Shown here one piece after another: positions 34,429-42,808 of a stretch of DNA of 64,000 nt. The number at the start of each line of letters is the position of its first letter. Positions within the stretch are counted from its first letter, which is position 1. The position numbers were made by a program, and so were the translations under genes. A model generated the notes under the pieces. That model was given only the letters and a program-made list of their open reading frames with translations, did no database searches and had not been told where the DNA came from. Source of the stretch: Amycolatopsis roodepoortensis (lineage in GTDB: Bacteria > Actinomycetota > Actinomycetes > Mycobacteriales > Pseudonocardiaceae); NCBI RefSeq assembly GCF_014873915.1, contig NZ_JADBEJ010000002.1, positions 146,635 through 210,634 on the forward strand, read 5' to 3'.

Positions 34429-34600
34429 CGGACACTTTGCGGTCGTATTGGCCGTCGTGTAGCGCGATCGTAACCTCGCGTGCTTAAGTGCGGGCTGAGT
34501 TCCCGCTAGTGTCGGCGGGCACACCGATCGTCCGTGGAGCTCGACTTTCCGACCGACCGGACGGTGCCTAAACACCGAAAATCTCCTCAAGGGGTGCCAG

Positions 34601-36274
34601 ATGCAGCAACTGCGGGTGACCCGAGCACGCCGTGTGGCCCTGATCGGGCTTGCCGGCGCACTCGCGGTCTCCATTTCCGCCTGTGCCGAATCGAAGCGTG
34701 AAGAAGGCGCAGGGGGTGGCTCGGGAGGCACCATGGTCTTCGGTGCCGCCGGTAACCCGAAGACTTTCGACCCGCTCTTCAACGACGACGGTGAGACCTT
34801 CCGCATCATCCGCCAGATGATGGACACGCTGATCATGAACAAGCCGGGGACCGCGGACCTCGAGCCCGGCCTGGCGGAGAAGTGGGAAGGCAGCAACGAA
34901 GGCAAGACCTGGACCTTCACCCTGAAGAAGGGCGTGAAGTTCCACGACGGCACCCCGTTCAACGCCGAAGCGGTCTGCTTCAACTTCAACCGCATGTACA
35001 ACATGAAGGGCGCCGCCGCCCAGAGCCAGATGATCTACTACGGCGACGTCTTCGAGGGCTTCGCCAAGAACGAGGGTGACGCCTCCGGCGCCCCGGTGTT
35101 CAAGGACTGCCAGGCCAAGGACGAGTCGACCGCCGTCCTGAACCTGAACAAGGCCAAGGGCGCCTTCCCGGCGGCCTTCACGCTGCCGTCGTTCTCGATG
35201 CAGAGCCCGGACGCGCTGAAGAAGTACAACGCCGACGCCGTCACCCAGAGCGGTGACTCGTTCTCCTACCCGGAGTACGCGCTGAAGCACCCGACCGGCA
35301 CCGGCCCGTTCAAGTTCGAGAGCTGGGACCAGGCCAAGGGTGAGATCACGCTGGTCAAGGCCACCGACTCGCCGACCCAGACGGCCAAGCTCGACAAGCT
35401 GGTCTTCAAGGTCATCCCGGACGAGAACGCCCGCAAGCAGGCGCTCAAGGCCGGCGACATCCAGGGCTACGACTACCCGTCGCCCGCGGACTACGGCCTG
35501 CTGCGCAACGACGGCGAGCAGGTGCTCATCCGCCCGTCGTTCAACATCCTGTACCTGGGCATCAACCAGAAGAACAACCCGAAGCTGAAGGACCAGAAGG
35601 TCCGTCAGGCGCTGGCCTACGGTCTCAACCGTGAGCAGTTCGTGAAGTCGAAGCTCCCCGAGGGCGCCGAGACCGCGACCCAGTTCGTGCCGAAGGCGAT
35701 CGACGGCTACAACGAGAACGTCACCAAGTACGAATACAACCTTCAGAAGGCGAAAGACCTGCTGAAGGAAGCCGGCGCCGAGGGCATGACGCTGAAGTTC
35801 TACTACCCGACCGAGGTCACCCGGCCGTACATGCCGAACCCGGCCGACATCTTCACCTCGCTGTCCGAGGACATGAAGGCCATGGGCATCAAGGTCGAGC
35901 CGATCGCCAAGCCGTGGAACGGTGGCTACAAGGACGACGTCCAGAAGGCGGGCAAGCACGACGTGCACCTGCTCGGCTGGACCGGTGACTACAACGACGC
36001 CGGTAACTTCGTCGGCACCTTCTTCGGTCGCGAGAAGCCGGAGTTCGGCTTCACCAACCAGGAGCTGTTCTCGGCCATCTCCGCCGCGGACGCCGCGCCC
36101 GCCGGTGAGGCGCACACCAAGGCGTACCAGGAAGTGAACCAGAAGATCATGGAATACCTGCCCGCCATCCCGATCTCCTACGGCCCCCCGGCGATCGTCG
36201 TCGGCCCGAAGGTGAAGGGCCTGGTGGCCAGCCCGTTGACCGACGAGCGCTTCTACACCGTCACGGTCAACTGA
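34601..36274 (+). CDS. ABC importer substrate-binding lipoprotein, peptide/nickel type
   Basis: The 557-residue extracellular lipoprotein has an N-terminal basic stretch and hydrophobic helix ending in the lipobox ISAC. The mature part is an SBP_bac_5 domain: LEPGLAEKWEGSNEGKTWTF, LKKGVKFHDGTPFNAEAVCF, YALKHPTGTGPFKFESW, VRQALAYGLNREQ and DAAPAGEAHTKAYQEVNQKI. The family binds oligopeptides, nickel chelates or similar ligands. The gene heads an operon with two permeases and two ATPases, so the importer is complete. AAGGGG-type sequence precedes the ATG. Confidence 0.92.
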   Translation: MQQLRVTRARRVALIGLAGALAVSISACAESKREEGAGGGSGGTMVFGAAGNPKTFDPLFNDDGETFRIIRQMMDTLIMNKPGTADLEPGLAEKWEGSNEGKTWTFTLKKGVKFHDGTPFNAEAVCFNFNRMYNMKGAAAQSQMIYYGDVFEGFAKNEGDASGAPVFKDCQAKDESTAVLNLNKAKGAFPAAFTLPSFSMQSPDALKKYNADAVTQSGDSFSYPEYALKHPTGTGPFKFESWDQAKGEITLVKATDSPTQTAKLDKLVFKVIPDENARKQALKAGDIQGYDYPSPADYGLLRNDGEQVLIRPSFNILYLGINQKNNPKLKDQKVRQALAYGLNREQFVKSKLPEGAETATQFVPKAIDGYNENVTKYEYNLQKAKDLLKEAGAEGMTLKFYYPTEVTRPYMPNPADIFTSLSEDMKAMGIKVEPIAKPWNGGYKDDVQKAGKHDVHLLGWTGDYNDAGNFVGTFFGREKPEFGFTNQELFSAISAADAAPAGEAHTKAYQEVNQKIMEYLPAIPISYGPPAIVVGPKVKGLVASPLTDERFYTVTVN

Positions 36275-36360
36275 TCCACCACCACTGAGCCATCAGGGGG
36301 TGGGCGCTACCGCGCCCGCCCCCTGTGGCCCATTCCCGGGCTGGCAACAAAGGAACGCAC

Positions 36361-37362
36361 GTGCTCCGTTTTCTCGTGCGTCGGCTGCTACAAGCGATAC
36401 CGACGCTCTTGATCCTGTCCATTTTGATCTTCGCCTGGCTCCGGTCCCTGCCCGGCGGCCCCGCCGGCGCCCTCCTTGGCGACAAGGCGACCCCGGAGAA
36501 GATCGCCGACCTGAACAAGCTTCTCGGCCTCGACGATCCGATCTTCGTCCAGTACTTCAAGTTCCTCGGCCGGGCCATCACCGGCGACTTCGGCAACTCG
36601 CTGGTCTCCGCCCAGCCGGTCATGTCGGAGATCGGGAACTTCCTGCCCGCGACGATCGAGCTCGGCTTCTGCGCGATGCTCATCGCGGTGGGCCTCGGCA
36701 TCCCGTTCGGCTATCTGTCCGCCCGCTTCCGCGGCGGGGCCGTCGACAACGTCATCATCGTGCTCAGCCTGGTCGGCGTCGCCGTGCCGGTCTTCTTCCT
36801 CGGCTACATGATGCAGGACCTGCTGGCCGCCCCGCTGGGACTTCCCTCGCAGGGCCGCCAGATGGCGGGTCTCGACGCCACCACCGTCACCGGGTTCGCG
36901 GTCTTCGACGGCATTATCACCCAGGAATGGGACGCCGCCTGGGACGCGCTCACCCACCTGATCCTCCCGGCGTTCGCGCTGGCCACGATCCCGCTCGCGG
37001 TCATCGTCCGGATCACCCGGGCTTCGGTGCTGGACGTGCTGAACGAGGACTTCATCCGCACGGCCAACTCGAAGGGCCTGACCCAGCCGATCGTGCGGCG
37101 CCGTCACGTGCTCCGCAACGGTCTGCTTCCGGTGGTCACCGTCATCGGCCTCCAGACCGGCGCGCTGCTCGGTGGCGCCGTGCTGACCGAGCGGGTGTTC
37201 AACTTCCGCGGTCTCGGCTTCCTGCTCGCCGAAGGCATCGAACGGCGTGACTACCCGCGTCTGCAGGCGCTGCTGCTGTTCGGCGCGCTGGTCTACGTGC
37301 TGGTGAACATGCTGGTCGATATCTCGTACGGGCTCATCGACCCGAGGGTGCGTGTCCGATGA
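36361..37362 (+). CDS. ABC importer permease, DppB type
   Basis: The 333-residue inner-membrane permease has six hydrophobic segments, starting VLRFLVRRLLQAIPTLLILS, the usual DppB start. The EAA-type cytoplasmic loop is visible at DFIRTANSKGLTQPIVRRRH. It pairs with the DppC-type permease encoded next (ATGA overlap). The GTG at 36361 with AAAGGA upstream is preferred over an ATG 36 bp earlier. Confidence 0.92.
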   Translation: MLRFLVRRLLQAIPTLLILSILIFAWLRSLPGGPAGALLGDKATPEKIADLNKLLGLDDPIFVQYFKFLGRAITGDFGNSLVSAQPVMSEIGNFLPATIELGFCAMLIAVGLGIPFGYLSARFRGGAVDNVIIVLSLVGVAVPVFFLGYMMQDLLAAPLGLPSQGRQMAGLDATTVTGFAVFDGIITQEWDAAWDALTHLILPAFALATIPLAVIVRITRASVLDVLNEDFIRTANSKGLTQPIVRRRHVLRNGLLPVVTVIGLQTGALLGGAVLTERVFNFRGLGFLLAEGIERRDYPRLQALLLFGALVYVLVNMLVDISYGLIDPRVRVR

Positions 37363-38294
37363 ACACCTTGCTGAACAAGAAGAAGGAGCCGATCGACCGG
37401 CTCGCGGCTTCCTCGGCGAAGGGGCACAGCCTCGGTGGCGAGGCGCTGCGCCGGATGATGCGGAGCCCGGTGGCGATCACCGGCGCCGTGATCACCGGCC
37501 TGTTCCTGCTGGTCGCGATCTTCGCGCCGCTCCTGGCGCCGAAGGATCCCTACGAGCGGTATCTGCAGAGCCAGGTCATCCTCGGCCAGGGCATCATCCC
37601 GGGCGCCCAGCCCGGATTCCCGCTCGGTGTCGACGACTTCGGCCGCGACTACCTTTCGCGGTTGCTGGTCGGCGCGCAGAACACGCTGCTGGTCGGTGTG
37701 CTCGCGACGATCATCGGTGTCGTGGTCGGCATGATCATCGGCGGCCTCGCCGGTGCCTTCGGCGGCTGGGTCGACACCGTGCTGATGCGGCTCGTCGACG
37801 TCATGCTGTCCGTGCCGTCGCTGCTGCTGGCGATCTCGGTCGCCGCGCTGTTCCAGAAGCCGAGCCAGTGGACGGTGATCGTCGCGGTGTCGATGGTCAG
37901 CGTGCCGATCTTCGCGCGACTGCTGCGCGGTTCGATGCTCGCGCAGAGAAACAGCGACCACGTGCTCGCGGCGACGTCGCTCGGCGTCAAACGCGGGGCG
38001 ATCGTGTTGCGGCACATGCTGCCGAACTCGCTCGGCCCGGTCATCGTGCAGGCCACGCTGACCCTGGCGACCGCGATCCTCGAGGCGGCGGCGCTGTCGT
38101 TCCTCGGTCTCGGCGACCCGGACCCGAACCGGGCGGAATGGGGCATCATGCTGAGCCGCAGTGCCCGGCAGTTCCTCGACATCCGCCCCGAGCTGGCGTA
38201 CTACCCGGCCATCGCGATCATCATCGTCGCGCTCGGGTTCACGCTGCTCGGCGAGTCCCTGCGGGAAGCCCTCGATCCGAAGAACAGGCGGTGA
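37359..38294 (+). CDS. ABC importer permease, DppC type
   Basis: The 311-residue permease has the N-terminal helix (VAITGAVITGLFLLVAIFAP), the DppC feature FGRDYLSRLLVGAQNTLLVG and the EAA loop HVLAATSLGVKRGAIVLRHM. Its ATG overlaps the previous stop, so the two permeases should be made in equal amounts. The ATPase gene follows after 6 bp. Confidence 0.92.
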   Translation: MNTLLNKKKEPIDRLAASSAKGHSLGGEALRRMMRSPVAITGAVITGLFLLVAIFAPLLAPKDPYERYLQSQVILGQGIIPGAQPGFPLGVDDFGRDYLSRLLVGAQNTLLVGVLATIIGVVVGMIIGGLAGAFGGWVDTVLMRLVDVMLSVPSLLLAISVAALFQKPSQWTVIVAVSMVSVPIFARLLRGSMLAQRNSDHVLAATSLGVKRGAIVLRHMLPNSLGPVIVQATLTLATAILEAAALSFLGLGDPDPNRAEWGIMLSRSARQFLDIRPELAYYPAIAIIIVALGFTLLGESLREALDPKNRR

Positions 38295-38300
38295 TTTCTG

Positions 38301-39296
38301 ATGGCACTCCTCGAAGTACGTGACCTCAAGGTCGTTTTCCAGCGACGCGGCGAAAAGCCGTTCACCGCGGTGGACGAGGTCAGTTTCGACGTCGAACCCG
38401 GCCAGACGGTCGGTCTCGTCGGCGAGTCCGGTTGCGGCAAGTCCGTGACCTCGCTGGCGATCATGCGGCTGCTCGCGAAGCGCGGCAACCAGGTCAGCGG
38501 TTCGGTGTCGTTCGAAGGCACGGATCTGCTTCGCCTGTCGGACAAGGAAATGCGGGACCGCCGCGGCCGTGACCTCGGCATGGTGTTCCAGGACCCGCTG
38601 TCCTCGCTGAACCCGGTCATCCCGATCGGGCTGCAGATCACCGAGGTGCTGGAGCGGCATCGCGGGATGGCGCGCAAGGCGGCGTCGGTGGAGGCGGCGG
38701 AACTGCTGGACAAGGTCGGCATCCCCGACCCGACGCGGCGGCTTTCCGAGTACCCGCACCAGCTTTCCGGCGGGATGCGGCAGCGCGCGCTGATCGCGAT
38801 CGCGCTGGCGTGCCGTCCCCGGCTGCTCATCGCCGACGAGCCGACCACCGCGCTCGACGTGACGATCCAGGCGCAGATCCTCGCGCTGCTGCGGGAACTG
38901 GTGCAGGACACCGGGACCGCGCTGATCATGATCACGCACGACCTCGGTGTCGTCGCCGGTCTCTGCGACCAGGTGAACGTCCTCTACGGCGGCAAGATCG
39001 TCGAGCGGGCGGAGCGGCACGCGCTGTTCGCCGAGCCGCGGCATCCGTACACGCACGGCCTGCTCGCCTCGATCCCGCGTCTCGACGCGGGCCGCGGCGA
39101 GAAACTGATCCCCATCAAGGGATCCGTCGCCGACAACATCCCGTGGGACGGCGGCTGCGCCTTCGCGCCCCGCTGCCCGAACGCTCTCGGCGTGTGCCGG
39201 GAGGTTTCACCGCAGCTGACCCCCGACCGCAATGGGCTGCTGCGCTGCCACAACCCGGTGATCCCGGCCGTGGCCGCACAAGGAGGGGTCCGATGA
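38301..39296 (+). CDS. ABC importer ATPase, DppD type
   Basis: The 331-residue ATPase has Walker [18 protein letters not shown], signature [15 protein letters not shown], Walker [14 protein letters not shown] and the H-loop MITHDLGVV. The C-terminal oligopeptide-transporter extension contains the cysteine cluster [14 protein letters not shown] typical of DppD/OppD, which may hold an iron-sulphur cluster. It is coupled to the second ATPase gene by an ATGA overlap. Confidence 0.93.
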   Translation: MALLEVRDLKVVFQRRGEKPFTAVDEVSFDVEPGQTVGLVGESGCGKSVTSLAIMRLLAKRGNQVSGSVSFEGTDLLRLSDKEMRDRRGRDLGMVFQDPLSSLNPVIPIGLQITEVLERHRGMARKAASVEAAELLDKVGIPDPTRRLSEYPHQLSGGMRQRALIAIALACRPRLLIADEPTTALDVTIQAQILALLRELVQDTGTALIMITHDLGVVAGLCDQVNVLYGGKIVERAERHALFAEPRHPYTHGLLASIPRLDAGRGEKLIPIKGSVADNIPWDGGCAFAPRCPNALGVCREVSPQLTPDRNGLLRCHNPVIPAVAAQGGVR

Positions 39297-40411
39297 CGCA
39301 CACGGTTCCGCCGCAGGAAGTGCTGCTCGAGGTCGACGACCTCAAGGTGCACTTCCCGATCAAACGCGGCATCGTGGTCGACCGCACCGTCGGGCACGTG
39401 TTCGCCGTCGACGGCGTCGATCTGGCCATCCGCAAGGGTGAAACCTACGGCCTGGTCGGGGAATCCGGCTGCGGGAAGTCCACCTTGGGCAGGGCGATCC
39501 TCCGGCTGACCGAGCTGACCGACGGCAAGGTCGTCTTCGACGGCACCGACGTCGCCGGGCTCAAGGGCGAGGAACTGCGCAAGGCCCGCCGCCGGATGCA
39601 GATGGTCTTCCAGGACCCGATGTCCTCTTTGGACCCTCGGCAGTCGGTGGAATCCATTCTGACCGAAGGAATGAAGGCGCACGGCCTCGCCAAGGACAAG
39701 GAGGCGACGGCCGAGCGGCTGCGCGAACTCCTTGCCGCCGTCGGTCTTCCGGAGTCCGCGCTGCGGAAGTACCCGCACGAGTTCTCGGGCGGCCAGCGTC
39801 AGCGCATCGGCATCGCGCGGGCGCTCGCGGTCGAGCCGGACCTGATCGTTGCCGACGAACCGGTGTCCGCGCTGGACGTCTCGGTGCAGGCGCAGGTGGT
39901 CAACCTCCTGGAGGATCTGCAGGAGAAGCTCGGGCTCACGTACCTGGTGATCGCGCACGACCTCGCGGTGGTGCGGCACATCTCCGACCGCATCGGCGTG
40001 ATGTACCTCGGCTCGCTGGTCGAAGAGGCCGACGCCGACACGCTGTACGAGAACCCGCTGCACCCGTACACGCGGGCGCTGCTTTCGGCGATCCCCGTGC
40101 CGGACCCGACGGTGGAGGACAACCGGGAGCAGATCCTGCTCGCCGGTGACCTGCCCTCGCCGGCGCGGCCGCCGTCCGGCTGCCGGTTCCACACGCGGTG
40201 CCCGTGGAAGCAGCAGAGCCTGTGCGACACCGACCGCCCGCAGCTGCGGGAGATCGGCACCGGGCACCGGGTCGCGTGCCACTACGCGGAGGACATCCGC
40301 GACGGGCGGATCAAACCGCACGAGGTCAAGGCGGAACTCGTCGGTGCCGGGGAGCTGAACCCGGACGTCGGCGGGCTGCCGGACGTCGGCTCGGCGGCGG
40401 AGATCCTCTAG
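39293..40411 (+). CDS. ABC importer ATPase, DppF type
   Basis: The 372-residue ATPase has Walker [19 protein letters not shown], signature [16 protein letters not shown], Walker [14 protein letters not shown] and H-loop VIAHDLAVV. The C-terminal cysteine pattern [15 protein letters not shown] matches the DppF/OppF group. AAGGAGGGG precedes the ATG, which overlaps the previous stop. It is the last gene of the importer operon; a family A palindrome follows 9 bp after the stop. Confidence 0.93.
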   Translation: MTHTVPPQEVLLEVDDLKVHFPIKRGIVVDRTVGHVFAVDGVDLAIRKGETYGLVGESGCGKSTLGRAILRLTELTDGKVVFDGTDVAGLKGEELRKARRRMQMVFQDPMSSLDPRQSVESILTEGMKAHGLAKDKEATAERLRELLAAVGLPESALRKYPHEFSGGQRQRIGIARALAVEPDLIVADEPVSALDVSVQAQVVNLLEDLQEKLGLTYLVIAHDLAVVRHISDRIGVMYLGSLVEEADADTLYENPLHPYTRALLSAIPVPDPTVEDNREQILLAGDLPSPARPPSGCRFHTRCPWKQQSLCDTDRPQLREIGTGHRVACHYAEDIRDGRIKPHEVKAELVGAGELNPDVGGLPDVGSAAEIL

Positions 40412-40420
40412 TCCCGAACG

Positions 40421-40473
40421 CGCGTGAAGGCCCCCTTCCCTCGGCTCAGCCGAGGGAAGGGGGCCTTCACGCG
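40421..40473. terminator. Family A palindrome, copy 2 (53 bp)
   Basis: Identical to the copy at 26731-26783: 26-bp arms around one base (40447). It follows the importer operon and precedes a gene in the same direction, so it is probably the operon terminator. Confidence 0.78.
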
Positions 40474-40482
40474 CTACGACCG

Positions 40483-40600
40483 CATTTAGTCCTCTAAATG
40501 TGTGCAGTCGGCGTGCCCGGATGTGTTGCGAAAGCCACTTTCGCAACACGCGGTCCCGTTGGCGAGGGCGCCGAGCTCCCCGCATTTAGAGGACTAAACG
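40483..40600. repeat. Nested palindromic element related to family B
   Basis: The outer arms TTTAGTCCTCTAAATG (40485-40500) and CATTTAGAGGACTAAA (40583-40598) are exact complements, and share the AGTCCTCT end of family B. Inside lies a second perfect hairpin, GTGTTGCGAAAG (40523-40534) with CTTTCGCAACAC (40538-40549). The left arm CATTTAGTCCTCTAAATG is also a palindrome by itself. The element fills the gap after the importer operon. It has no coding capacity. Confidence 0.7.
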
Positions 40601-40641
40601 CGGGCAGGCGCGGAAGGCCGCTTTCGGGCAGACTCGGTGTC

Positions 40642-41283
40642 ATGCGGGTCACAGTGCTGGGTGCGTCGGGGCGGACGGGGATCCACGTGGTCCGGCTTCT
40701 GCGGGGGCGGGGGCATCAGGTGCGGGCGGGGCTGCGCAGCCGCCGCCGCGCGGACGAGGTCGCCGGTCTCGGCGCCGAAACCGTGGTCGCGGACGTCACC
40801 GCCGACGCGGAAGACCTCGTCGAGGCGCTCGCCGGCTCCGAGGTGGTGATCAGCGCGATCGGCGCACCCGATCCCGACCAGGCCTCGGTCGACCTCGTCG
40901 ACCGCGACGGCGTGATCACCGCGATCCGCGCCGCCGAGAAGGCCGGTGTCTCCCGGTTCGTGCAGCTTTCCGCGCAGTTCGCGGATTCGCCGGATCAGGG
41001 CGATCGCCTGGTGCGGTCGATCCTGATGGCGAAGCAGATCTCCGACAGCGTTCTCCAGCGTTCCAGCCTGAACTGGACGATCGTCCGGCCCGGCACGCTC
41101 ACCGACGACCAGCCCACCGGCCACGTCAAGATCGCCGGTCATCTCGAACCGGGCCGCGTCTCCCGCGCGGACGTCGCCGCCGTCCTGGTCGCCACCCTCG
41201 AAGAGCCGCTCACCGAGAACCAGGGGTTCGACGTCATCGGTGGGGAGATTCCGATCCCCACGGCGCTGGCTTCGTTCAGCTGA
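40642..41283 (+). CDS. NAD(P)-binding sugar-epimerase/NmrA-like protein
   Basis: The 213-residue short-chain atypical reductase-like protein starts with the dinucleotide-binding motif VTVLGASGRTGIHVVRLL, then EVVISAIGAPDPDQA and VSRFVQLSAQFAD. LNWTIVRPGTLTDDQ and VSRADVAAVLVATLEEP are typical of the YwnB/NmrA-like group, which uses or senses NAD(P). No catalytic Tyr-x-x-x-Lys is evident. The 3' end overlaps the convergent CGNR gene by 8 bp. Confidence 0.8.
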   Translation: MRVTVLGASGRTGIHVVRLLRGRGHQVRAGLRSRRRADEVAGLGAETVVADVTADAEDLVEALAGSEVVISAIGAPDPDQASVDLVDRDGVITAIRAAEKAGVSRFVQLSAQFADSPDQGDRLVRSILMAKQISDSVLQRSSLNWTIVRPGTLTDDQPTGHVKIAGHLEPGRVSRADVAAVLVATLEEPLTENQGFDVIGGEIPIPTALASFS

Positions 41284-41839
41284 GCGCCTTTTTCCGCTCC
41301 CGCGCGGCCCGCAGGTTCGCGACGTTCCCGCAGGTGCGCACGTCGTGCCAGACGCCGCTGTTGTTGCGCGAGACGTCGTAGAAGGCCGAACGACAGCCTT
41401 CGAGACGGCACAGTTTCAGCCGCGGCCAGATCCCGGCCTGCTGCGCGAGCAGCGTCTCCGTCCACAACGCCGACGCGAGCCACTGCCGTCCGGTGCCGGA
41501 GGGGAACAGCCTGACGACGCCGTCCCGCAGCGTCAGATCCGCCTTCACCGCTTTGCCGAAGTCCGCGTCGCCGCCGTCCACGAGCGAAACGAACGTCTCT
41601 CGCAGGTCGCGAAGCGCGCGAAGGTCACCCTGCCCCAGCGTGATCTCGGGTACGTCGGCGTCCCGGGCGCGCGACCATTCCGCCAGCGCCTCGGCGGCCC
41701 AAGGCCGCGTCAGGTCGGCGTCGCTCAGCAGGTCGAGGCCGTACGTCTTGATCGCCTTCGTGTTGAGGAAGTCCTGAACGAGCGCCAGCCCCGAGGGGGC
41801 GGTGCGTAACCGGTACCGGTCCGTCGCGGTCCATGACAT
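41276..41839 (-). CDS. CGNR zinc-finger regulator (ABATE domain)
   Basis: The 187-residue protein has an N-terminal ABATE-like domain (LALVQDFLNTKAIKTYGLDL, LTRPWAAEALAEW) and a C-terminal treble-clef type finger. It has KLCRLEGCRSAFYDVSRNNS, then WHDVRTCGNVANLRAARER; CGNVANLRAAR is the family hallmark. Such proteins are probably transcription factors. It is divergent from a dehydrogenase gene, and the 87 bp between them contain several CTTGAC/GTCAAG half-sites, so it probably controls that gene and itself. Confidence 0.85.
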   Translation of the reverse strand: MSWTATDRYRLRTAPSGLALVQDFLNTKAIKTYGLDLLSDADLTRPWAAEALAEWSRARDADVPEITLGQGDLRALRDLRETFVSLVDGGDADFGKAVKADLTLRDGVVRLFPSGTGRQWLASALWTETLLAQQAGIWPRLKLCRLEGCRSAFYDVSRNNSGVWHDVRTCGNVANLRAARERKKALS

Positions 41840-41841
41840 AG

Positions 41842-41916
41842 GTCAAGCGTACTTGACTCTGTCGTCTGGCGTCGCCATGCTGACGACAGAGGCAAAACTT
41901 GAACACTTCTGTCAAG
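41842..41916. promoter_or_regulatory. Operator-like palindromes between CGNR regulator and dehydrogenase genes
   Basis: GTCAAG (41842-41847) faces CTTGAC (41852-41857); CTTGA (41898-41902) faces TCAAG (41912-41916). Between them TCTGTCGTC (41858-41866) and GACGACAGA (41882-41890) form another perfect pair. The density of symmetric sites between divergent genes suggests repressor binding. Confidence 0.5.
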
Positions 41917-41926
41917 GGAGCAAGTC

Positions 41927-42625
41927 ATGACTTCCATCGAAGGCGCCGTCGCACTGGTCACCGGCGGGCAGCGCGGACTCGGCAAGGCGTTCGTCGCCGA
42001 ACTGCTCGACCGCGGCGCCGCCAAGGTCTACGCGACCGCGAGGTCGCCGCGTGCGGAGACCGACCCGCGGATCGTCCCGCTCCCGCTCGACGTCACCGAT
42101 CCGGAATCCGTCCGCGCGCTGGCGGAGCAGGCGGGCGACGCCACGATCGTCTTCAACAACGCCGGCGTCCTCGGCCTCGGCTCGCTGCTCGTCGAAGACG
42201 TCGATGCGCACCGCCCGGTCTTCGAGACGAACGTCTTCGGCGCGCTCCGCGTCGCGCAAGCGTTTGCGCCGCAGCTCAAGGACGGTGGTGCGCTGGTCAA
42301 CGTGCACTCGGTCCTGTCGTGGGCGGCGGGCTCCGGTTCCTACGGCGCGTCGAAGGCAGCCTTCTGGTCGCTCACCAATTCGCTCCGCATCGAGTTCGCC
42401 GAACAGGGCACGCAGGTCGTGGGCGTCCACCTCGGCTACACCGACACCGACATGACCCAGGGCCTCGACATCCCCAAGAACGACCCGCGTGACGTCGCCC
42501 GCCAGGTCGTCGACGGCCTCGAAAAGGGCGAGACCGAGGTGCTCACCGACGACCTCACCCGCCGCGTCAAGGCCGCGCTGTCCGGCCCGGTCGAGCACCT
42601 CGGCACGCGCCGGATCGGCGCGTAG
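41927..42625 (+). CDS. Short-chain dehydrogenase/reductase
   Basis: The 232-residue classical SDR has the cofactor motif ALVTGGQRGLGKAFVAELL, NNAGVLGLG, a catalytic Ser in NVHSVLSWAAG and the catalytic YGASK. The substrate is unknown. AAGGGAG precedes the ATG at 41927. Its promoter region lies between it and the divergent CGNR regulator. The stop codon is followed within a few bases by the promoter-like sequence of the erm cassette. Confidence 0.9.
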   Translation: MTSIEGAVALVTGGQRGLGKAFVAELLDRGAAKVYATARSPRAETDPRIVPLPLDVTDPESVRALAEQAGDATIVFNNAGVLGLGSLLVEDVDAHRPVFETNVFGALRVAQAFAPQLKDGGALVNVHSVLSWAAGSGSYGASKAAFWSLTNSLRIEFAEQGTQVVGVHLGYTDTDMTQGLDIPKNDPRDVARQVVDGLEKGETEVLTDDLTRRVKAALSGPVEHLGTRRIGA

Positions 42626-42663
42626 AAAACGGTTGGCACGAGGCAGGTGGCCCGAGGTAGTTT
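42626..42663 (+). promoter_or_regulatory. Promoter-like sequence of the erm cassette, WhiB7 type
   Basis: AAAAC (42626-42630) lies two bases before TTGGCA (42633-42638, -35), and TAGTTT (42658-42663) fits a -10. An A-rich motif just upstream of the -35 is the known mark of WhiB7-dependent resistance promoters in actinobacteria. The predicted transcript start is within a base or so of the ATG at 42671. The spacer of 19 bp is long, so the assignment is tentative. Confidence 0.5.
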
Positions 42664-42670
42664 CGCCGCC

Positions 42671-42709
42671 ATGTGTACTTCCGCGTTCACCAGGATCCGC
42701 CGCGCCTAG
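42671..42709 (+). CDS. Leader peptide MCTSAFTRIRRA of the erm gene
   Basis: This 12-codon open frame ends in TAG. It contains Arg-Ile-Arg, matching the Arg/Lys-x-Arg/Lys motif at which macrolide-bound ribosomes stall, as known for the ErmD leader. The last codons lie inside the 5' arm of a strong hairpin (42693-42719), so a stalled ribosome would open it. The predicted transcript start is at the ATG, so translation may be leaderless. It would act as a drug sensor for the methyltransferase downstream. Confidence 0.65.
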   Translation: MCTSAFTRIRRA

Positions 42710-42719
42710 CGGCGGATCC
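42693..42719 (+). promoter_or_regulatory. Attenuator-type hairpin in the erm leader
   Basis: GGATCCGCCGC (42693-42703) and GCGGCGGATCC (42709-42719) pair perfectly around GCCTA. The 3' arm can instead pair through GCGGCGG with CCGCCGC at 42738-42744, giving two exclusive folds. Another hairpin, CCGGGCAG (42760-42767) with CTGCCCGG (42776-42783), precedes the gene's start. Confidence 0.6.
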
Positions 42720-42808
42720 CCGGCGTCAAGCAAGGAACCGCCGCCCGAGCGAGCCATCGCCGGGCAGGCCCAGTGCTGCCCGGCTCACCTCGAAGCCGCG
42801 GAGATCCC

